From contig CAJOPK010000070.1 in assembly GCA_905236255.1 (NCBI GenBank), forward strand, positions 1 to 10,550: a DNA stretch of 10,550 nt. Direction: 5' to 3'. Source of the DNA: an uncultured Selenomonadaceae bacterium. Its GTDB lineage: Bacteria; Bacillota; Negativicutes; Selenomonadales; Selenomonadaceae. Below the pieces are notes generated by a model, which saw only the letters and a program-made list of their open reading frames with translations, was not told the origin of the DNA and did not search any database. Positions within the stretch are counted from its first letter, which is position 1; each line of letters begins with the position of its first letter. Below, piece after piece: positions 6,496 through 10,550 of this stretch. The position numbers were made by a program, and so were the translations under genes.

Positions 6496-6501
6496 TCACC
6501 T
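6496..6501 (-). promoter_or_regulatory. Ribosome binding site overlapping the SIMPL stop codon
   Basis: AGGTGA on the minus strand includes the TGA stop of the SIMPL gene (6496-6498) and its AGG core lies seven bases before the GTG start at 6491. It decides the acyltransferase start and indicates translational coupling of the two genes. Confidence 0.7.
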
Positions 6502-7206
6502 GCCGAGTTCAAATTCGACGCGAATACTTGCCGAACAATTCAAAGTTCCCGATTCAACGGGAGTTTCGTAACTCATGTCGGCGGCGACCGATGCCTCCAT
6601 CATGGCAAAATTTTTGTAACGGGGAGAGGAAACATTTCCGGAATTTATGGAAACGTTGCGAATCCCGACAATCGTCGTGCCGAGTTCGGCGGCAACGGCT
6701 TCGGCTTTTGCGCGGGCATCGCGGGCGGCAAGTTTGAGTGCTTCCCTCTCCAAAGCCTTACGATCTCCGATACCGAAACTCAATGAATTTACATTGTTTG
6801 CGCCGTTTGAAAGTGCGGCGTCTATAACTTTGCCCGTCAAATTTAAATCGTCAATGGTAACGGTTATGGAATTTTCCGCCGTATAACCGACAAGTTTGTT
6901 TTGTCTGTTTTCGTCGTTCCGATAGATCGGACGAAAATTATAATCTCCGGTGTGAATATTTTTTTTCTCAATGCCGAGCGCAACAATTGCCCGGACTATG
7001 TTTGATGCCTTTTGAGCGTTTTCCGTCTGAACTTTTCCGGCATCACGATTTTGACTTCTTACACCGACCGTAACCGTCGCCCGATCCGGTGCGACTTCGA
7101 TTGTGCCTTCACCGTTCACGGAAATTGTCGGCGGTCTGTCTTCGGCAAACGCCGCCGAACAAAATATAAACATCATCAGAAAAGTCAAAGTAAAAATTTT
7201 TGACAT
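6496..7206 (-). CDS. Secreted SIMPL-domain (DUF541) protein
   Basis: Exported protein of 236 residues. The first 21 residues are a Sec signal peptide (MSKIF, a hydrophobic core, cleavage after AFA-21). The rest is one SIMPL domain: TISVNGEGTIEVAPDRATVTVGV near the mature N-terminus, AQKASNIVRAIVALGIEKKNIHTGDYNFRP in the middle, then GYTAENSITVTIDDLNLTGKVIDAAL, GANNVNSLSFGI and the alanine-rich helix AREALKLAARDARAKAEAVAAELG typical of the family. The family includes E. coli YggE and Brucella BP26; these are linked to oxidative stress or form channel-like oligomers, but no enzyme activity is established. ATG 7206 has GGAGG eight bases upstream; an in-frame TTG at 7221 would consume that site. 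It is 57 bases downstream of glmM with no promoter or terminator in between, and is coupled to the acyltransferase. Confidence 0.92.
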   Translation of the reverse strand: MSKIFTLTFLMMFIFCSAAFAEDRPPTISVNGEGTIEVAPDRATVTVGVRSQNRDAGKVQTENAQKASNIVRAIVALGIEKKNIHTGDYNFRPIYRNDENRQNKLVGYTAENSITVTIDDLNLTGKVIDAALSNGANNVNSLSFGIGDRKALEREALKLAARDARAKAEAVAAELGTTIVGIRNVSINSGNVSSPRYKNFAMMEASVAADMSYETPVESGTLNCSASIRVEFELGR

Positions 7207-7263
7207 ATTTCGATCCTCCAAAGCCGGAAAATTTCACAACATGGTTGAACGTACGACCAAGAA

Positions 7264-8619
7264 TCAAGTGTTATGTGTATCCGCTCTCTTTACTTCTTCG
7301 ACAATCTTTTTGCAAATTCTCTCAAGTTGCATCTTGTCGGGACCTTCAGCCATTACGCGAATCAAAGGTTCCGTACCCGAAGCCCTGACAAAAACCCTGC
7401 CGCTTTCCCCGAGTTCTTCCGAACCTTCCGCAATCGCAATTTTGACGGCATCGGCATCGACGGCAGCCTTGTTTTTGACGGTGACATTGAGGAGAACCTG
7501 CGGAAAAGTAGTCATGAGTTCGTTCAATTCGGAAGCGGTCTTTCCGGATTTTTTCATTGCCGTCAAAACCTGCAGGGCGGTAATCAATCCGTCGCCGGTC
7601 GTCGAATAATCGGTAAAAATTATGTGACCGGACTGTTCGCCGCCGATTTTGTATCCGTTTGCAAGCATATTTTCCAAAACGTAACGATCTCCGACCGCCG
7701 TAATTTCATAACGCGCCCCAAGTTCCTCAATCGCCCGGCGGAATCCGATATTTGACATTACCGTTGCAACGACCGTATTTTTTTCAAGCGCGCCGACCTT
7801 CATCATCAATTTTGCACACATCACGAGGATATGATCCCCGTCAATCACGTTGCCTTTTTCGTCAACGCAAAGACAACGATCCGCGTCCCCGTCGTGTGCA
7901 ATTCCTATATCGGCTTTATTTTTCAAAACTTCTTCGCGCAGATTTTCAATATGGGTGGAGCCGCAATTTTCGTTAATGTTCAACCCGTTCGGCTTGTCGC
8001 CGAAAACGATAACTTCCGCGCCGAGTTTTTTAAGGACGGCGGGCATCGCCTTATAAGCGGCACCGTTTGCGCAATCCAAAACGATTTTCATTCCGTCGAA
8101 TCTTTCGGAAGTTGTGCTTACCACAAAATCAATGTACTCTTGCAAAAAAGTTTCGTTGTGTTCGACGTGTCCGATCTTCGCGCCGGTCGGGTGATTGAAA
8201 ACTTTTCCGCCTTCAATTTCGCGAACGAATTTTTCAATTTCGTCCTCCACCGCATCCGGCAATTTGTAACCGTTGCCGCCGAAAAATTTTATGCCGTTGT
8301 CGTAAAAGGGATTGTGTGAGGCGCTTATTACAATTCCGGCGGCGGCATTTATTTTTTTTGCAAGATGAGCCACTGCCGGCGTGGGAATCACTCCCGCCAA
8401 AATTGCAAGACCGCCGGCGGAGCAAATTCCCGCAACCAAAGCCGCCTCCAACATTTCGCCGGAAATTCGCGTATCGCGTCCGATCAAAATTTTCGGCTTG
8501 TCCTCCGATTTGTTGCCGAAATATAAAGTTGCCGCCCGCCCCAATCTGTATGCAAGCTCCGGCGGCAGATCGCCGTTTGCCGATCCGCGAACTCCGTCCG
8601 TTCCGAATAATCTCGACAT
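7264..8619 (-). CDS. glmM: Phosphoglucosamine mutase
   Basis: Cytoplasmic enzyme that converts glucosamine-6-phosphate to glucosamine-1-phosphate, on the path to UDP-N-acetylglucosamine for peptidoglycan and lipopolysaccharide. The product is 451 residues, normal for the family. It begins with MSRLFGTDGVRG. The active phosphoserine lies in ISASHNP (S101), the magnesium loop is DGDADR (D243, D245, D247), the sugar-binding loop is GEQSGH (327-332) and the phosphate-binding loop is RASGTEPLIR (412-421). ATG 8619 has GGAG ten bases upstream and an extended -10 promoter upstream of that. In many Firmicutes glmM follows cdaA and ybbR; here the upstream gene is a DUF2156 protein instead. Downstream it leads into the SIMPL and acyltransferase genes. 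Confidence 0.97.
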   Translation of the reverse strand: MSRLFGTDGVRGSANGDLPPELAYRLGRAATLYFGNKSEDKPKILIGRDTRISGEMLEAALVAGICSAGGLAILAGVIPTPAVAHLAKKINAAAGIVISASHNPFYDNGIKFFGGNGYKLPDAVEDEIEKFVREIEGGKVFNHPTGAKIGHVEHNETFLQEYIDFVVSTTSERFDGMKIVLDCANGAAYKAMPAVLKKLGAEVIVFGDKPNGLNINENCGSTHIENLREEVLKNKADIGIAHDGDADRCLCVDEKGNVIDGDHILVMCAKLMMKVGALEKNTVVATVMSNIGFRRAIEELGARYEITAVGDRYVLENMLANGYKIGGEQSGHIIFTDYSTTGDGLITALQVLTAMKKSGKTASELNELMTTFPQVLLNVTVKNKAAVDADAVKIAIAEGSEELGESGRVFVRASGTEPLIRVMAEGPDKMQLERICKKIVEEVKRADTHNT

Positions 8620-8662
8620 ATTTCAATCACTCCGTTCATTACGTCTTGAAAAATCTTTCCGG

Positions 8663-8691
8663 ATTATACCACATATTGACGAATTTTATCG
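8663..8691 (-). promoter_or_regulatory. Predicted promoter of glmM
   Basis: A perfect TATAAT on the minus strand (8663-8668) is preceded by TGG, forming an extended -10. The -35 position 17 bases upstream reads GATAAA, a poor match, as extended -10 promoters tolerate. The leader would be about 35-40 bases. Confidence 0.55.
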
Positions 8692-8706
8692 GCGGGAAAA
8701 AATTTT

Positions 8707-9597
8707 TTACATATCCGCCGGTTTGCCGTAATATTTTTTGAGTTTGAAATCCGGTTGATAAGACTCTTTCGCCTTCTGCAAACCCGGTATACCCATATCC
8801 TCTTCGCGATTTATGTAAATATAGTTTGCCGCCTCTTTTGATGAAACCATGCATTGATTTACGACGGCAAAGGCACCGTCCGCCGCGAATTTGTCCGTCG
8901 CCTTTTCAAAATGAACGTCAAGGCATTGAGGAGACAAAACGGAAAACATTGTCATTGCCGCCGGCTCACCGTCCGCATAGAGAACGCCGCCGGACATTCC
9001 GATTTTGTCCCAATTTTCTGCCGCTTCCTTTATGCTTTGAAATTCCCTTTGAACGGAAATATCTCCGTCGTCATGTTCGACAAGCCAAAGTTCCGCAATT
9101 TTCAGCGCATCCGGCAGACGCTCCGGAGTAAGCGGAAGATATTGCGCCTCCGGATAAATTCTCATAAAACGGTTGACGTGATTTTTTTTCCGGTGCAATT
9201 TTTTCCCGGAAAGTCTGCTCAAACTTTCGCGGCTGTAAATATAATCGCCGTCACCGCCGAAAGATTTCCAATCAATCGTGCGAAATTTATCAATCGCCTT
9301 GACTTGTTTTTCGTCGCAAAGACAAAAACTCAAAACTTCTCCGCGTTCCAGCGAATCTTCTTCAAGAATATTTAAAGCCCCGTTCAAATCAAAAGGCGCG
9401 GGAGAAATCGGAAATCCGTATCCTCTGCGGTTTATGTTTGAGCCGTTGTAACGCCGGAAAACAATTCCTTCAAATTCCGCAACTTCGATATTATATTTTT
9501 CTCTCAAAAGATAAATGTTTACCGGCGAAGTGTCGCTTCCCAAAAAACAATCTCCCGGTAATCCGATATAAGGTGTGTGCCAATTAAGTTTGGACAT
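8707..9597 (-). CDS. DUF2156 protein (phosphatidylglycerol lysyltransferase C-terminal-like)
   Basis: Soluble protein of 296 residues with the DUF2156 / LPG_synthase_C fold, a pair of GNAT-like halves. Family marks are LSGKKLHRKKNHVNRF (129-144), a glycine-rich strand GGVLYADGEPAAMTMFSVLS (203-222) and the highly typical YINREEDMGIPGLQKAKESYQP (261-282) close to the C-terminus. In MprF this domain transfers lysine or alanine from aminoacyl-tRNA to phosphatidylglycerol; stand-alone soluble versions such as this, with no membrane segment, have no assigned substrate. There is no flippase domain. The start ATG 9597 is the most upstream in frame but has only a weak ribosome site. The gene stands alone on the far side of a terminator from the 3D protein and 87 bases before glmM, which has its own promoter. 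The intergenic region upstream holds inverted repeats that may be an operator. Confidence 0.88.
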   Translation of the reverse strand: MSKLNWHTPYIGLPGDCFLGSDTSPVNIYLLREKYNIEVAEFEGIVFRRYNGSNINRRGYGFPISPAPFDLNGALNILEEDSLERGEVLSFCLCDEKQVKAIDKFRTIDWKSFGGDGDYIYSRESLSRLSGKKLHRKKNHVNRFMRIYPEAQYLPLTPERLPDALKIAELWLVEHDDGDISVQREFQSIKEAAENWDKIGMSGGVLYADGEPAAMTMFSVLSPQCLDVHFEKATDKFAADGAFAVVNQCMVSSKEAANYIYINREEDMGIPGLQKAKESYQPDFKLKKYYGKPADM

Positions 9598-9620
9598 ATG
9601 GAATCACTGCTTTCAATTAG

Positions 9621-9682
9621 AGATAAAGTATCTTTTCGCCGATTGTTACATACTTCCTGCAAAGTACCGACTTGATACTTTG
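9621..9682. repeat. Cluster of AAAGTA inverted repeats upstream of the DUF2156 gene
   Basis: Seven-base arms CAAAGTA (9660-9666) and TACTTTG (9676-9682) face each other across nine bases. A further AAAGTATC lies at 9625-9632 inside a small palindrome AGATA-AAG-TATCT (9621-9633); the same eight bases occur in inverse at 9674-9681. The spacing and symmetry suggest protein binding sites or RNA hairpins in the 5' region of the DUF2156 gene. No convincing -35/-10 pair was found here. Confidence 0.4.
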
Positions 9683-9737
9683 GCGGGAATTTCACAATCA
9701 TCCGGCTTGGCGAATTTTTTGTAATTTTTGAAATTTC

Positions 9738-9778
9738 GACAAAAAATAACCCGATCGCAAGGTCGGGAATTTTTTGTC
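9738..9778 (-). terminator. Symmetrical (bidirectional) rho-independent terminator
   Basis: CCCGATC (9750-9756) pairs with GGTCGGG (9761-9767) around loop GCAA, with one T-G pair. It is flanked by A6 on the left and T6 on the right, and these flanks extend the symmetry to GACAAAAAA (9738-9746) and TTTTTTGTC (9770-9778). Read on the minus strand it follows the 3D-protein stop by a few bases and ends with TTATTTTTTG. It would also work on the plus strand. Confidence 0.88.
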
Positions 9779-9782
9779 AAAT

Positions 9783-10550
9783 TCATTTTATTATGTAAAT
9801 TTCCAAAGTCTGCCGCCCGAATCTTATCGCTTCGGCGTATGTGTCAAAGGCTATGTCAATTCGATTTCCCTTGATTGCGCCGCCCGTATCTTCGGCAACC
9901 GCCTCGCCGTAACCCGGAATGTAAACGCGGGTACCGAGCGGAATTACTCGCGGATCCACCGCAATAATACCCCGCCGGACGCGGGTGCCGGTCGCCGTAT
10001 ATTTTCCCAATCCGGGATCTTGGGGACTGTATGCCGTTGCGGAAACTCTGATCGTCTTTTTGAATTGCGGGAAATTTTCGGTTTCCTTTTTCCATTCGTC
10101 ATTTTCTTCCCTGCCGTATTGCGCGTCCTCAAGCGCGGAATAAGTCATGATTCCGCAAACTCCGTCGGCGGGAAGTCCCACACTTTGCTGGAATTTTTTT
10201 AATGCGGCAACGGTCATTTCGCCGCAAACTCCGTCGGCAACGCCTTTCAGAAATCCGCGTTTAATCAACTTTTTTTGCAATTCGACAACGCCTTCACCGT
10301 GCATACCCGGCTTTATCACCGCGCCGATCTCCGCATATTCGCCGGTTGAGGGAAGGGGTGCGGATTTTGCTTTCGGATTGTCAAGCTGTTTCAAAGTTGC
10401 GGGATCACAAATTCCGGTAGCCGGCAAACCCTGCGCGCTCTGAAATCTTTTCACGGCTGCCGAAGTCGCATCGCCGTAAACACCGTCGGCAACTCCGGTC
10501 AAATAACCGAATCCGATCAACATATCCTGCAATTCGGTTACGTCGTTTCC
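9783..10550 (-). CDS. Peptidoglycan-binding and 3D-domain protein, N-terminus cut by window edge
   Basis: Predicted cell-wall protein, 255 residues visible; the frame is open through base 10550, so the start lies outside. Order of domains in the visible part: a PG_binding_1 repeat beginning GNDVTELQDMLIGFGYLTGVADGVYG (about 1-55), a low-complexity linker, a second PG_binding_1 repeat with GVVELQKKLIKRGFLKGVADGVCG (about 80-142), a charged linker, and a C-terminal 3D domain (about 167-252) with SATAYSP, AVDPRVIPLGTRVYIPGYGEAVAEDTGGAIKG and RIDIAFD. The three conserved aspartates are in AVDP, EDTGG and DIAFD. 3D domains have an MltA-like barrel and are found in lytic transglycosylase-type proteins such as YocH and the Sps/Rpf-like factors, so a peptidoglycan remodelling role is likely. 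A signal peptide would be expected beyond the edge. A first TTG/ATG inside the visible part is not the true start because the repeat continues upstream of it. Confidence 0.9.
   Translation of the reverse strand, partial: GNDVTELQDMLIGFGYLTGVADGVYGDATSAAVKRFQSAQGLPATGICDPATLKQLDNPKAKSAPLPSTGEYAEIGAVIKPGMHGEGVVELQKKLIKRGFLKGVADGVCGEMTVAALKKFQQSVGLPADGVCGIMTYSALEDAQYGREENDEWKKETENFPQFKKTIRVSATAYSPQDPGLGKYTATGTRVRRGIIAVDPRVIPLGTRVYIPGYGEAVAEDTGGAIKGNRIDIAFDTYAEAIRFGRQTLEIYIIK

Noticed and set aside
7831..8319. Open frame of 162 codons on the plus strand opposite glmM
   Set aside because: Antisense to glmM, whose active-site motifs are all intact; the translation has no recognisable domain.
9519..9701. 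Sixty-codon minus-strand frame upstream of and overlapping the DUF2156 gene
   Set aside because: Half of it overlaps the DUF2156 coding region in another frame, it has no ribosome site and no recognisable feature, and it passes through the inverted repeats.
1..10550. CRISPR array, insertion sequence, prophage, toxin-antitoxin or defence genes
   Set aside because: No spaced direct repeats, transposase, integrase or terminal inverted repeats were found, and every substantial gene belongs to a household family.

Overview
The window looks like ordinary chromosomal DNA from a low-to-medium GC anaerobic member of the Bacillota. The Bacillus-type arginine/lysine decarboxylase, ComEB-type dCMP deaminase, 3D-domain peptidoglycan protein, tandem zinc-ribbon protein and GGAGG-like ribosome sites all fit this. 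A Negativicutes (diderm Firmicute) is a reasonable guess because of the periplasmic SIMPL protein and overall style, but nothing here proves it. I see no phage, transposon, CRISPR array, toxin-antitoxin or defence module.

Layout. The left block (1-2573, minus strand) is leuB followed by a speA-like decarboxylase whose last residues lie beyond base 1. A short tandem repeat separates them. leuB has its own extended -10 promoter and is divergent from the next block. The second block (2700-4442, plus strand) is a small double zinc-ribbon protein with its own promoter and terminator, then a lipoprotein amino-acid-binding protein whose stop codon overlaps the start of a dCMP deaminase. A strong promoter then drives a tRNA-Arg(CCG) gene (4522-4596), followed by a radical SAM gene (4753-5412).

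The third block (5397-9597, minus strand) reads, in transcription order: a DUF2156 (phosphatidylglycerol lysyltransferase C-terminal-like) protein, glmM with its own promoter, a secreted SIMPL-domain protein, and a membrane acyltransferase of family 3. glmM, SIMPL and the acyltransferase are closely packed and look like one transcript with an envelope theme. The acyltransferase and the radical SAM gene overlap tail to tail by 16 bases. At the right edge is the 3' part of a peptidoglycan-binding/3D-domain protein (9783-10550, minus), closed by a strong symmetrical terminator.

How the genes relate. glmM makes glucosamine-1-phosphate for cell-wall precursors. The 3D protein, DUF2156 protein, SIMPL protein and acyltransferase are also plausible envelope factors, so 5397-10550 is an envelope neighbourhood. 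The left half mixes amino-acid metabolism (leuB, decarboxylase, binding protein), nucleotide metabolism and translation. The most interesting points are modest: the tandem repeat at the speA start, a cluster of AAAGTA inverted repeats upstream of the DUF2156 gene, a binding protein fused by translation coupling to a deaminase without transporter partners, and a structured leader on the zinc-ribbon gene. No clearly new system is visible.
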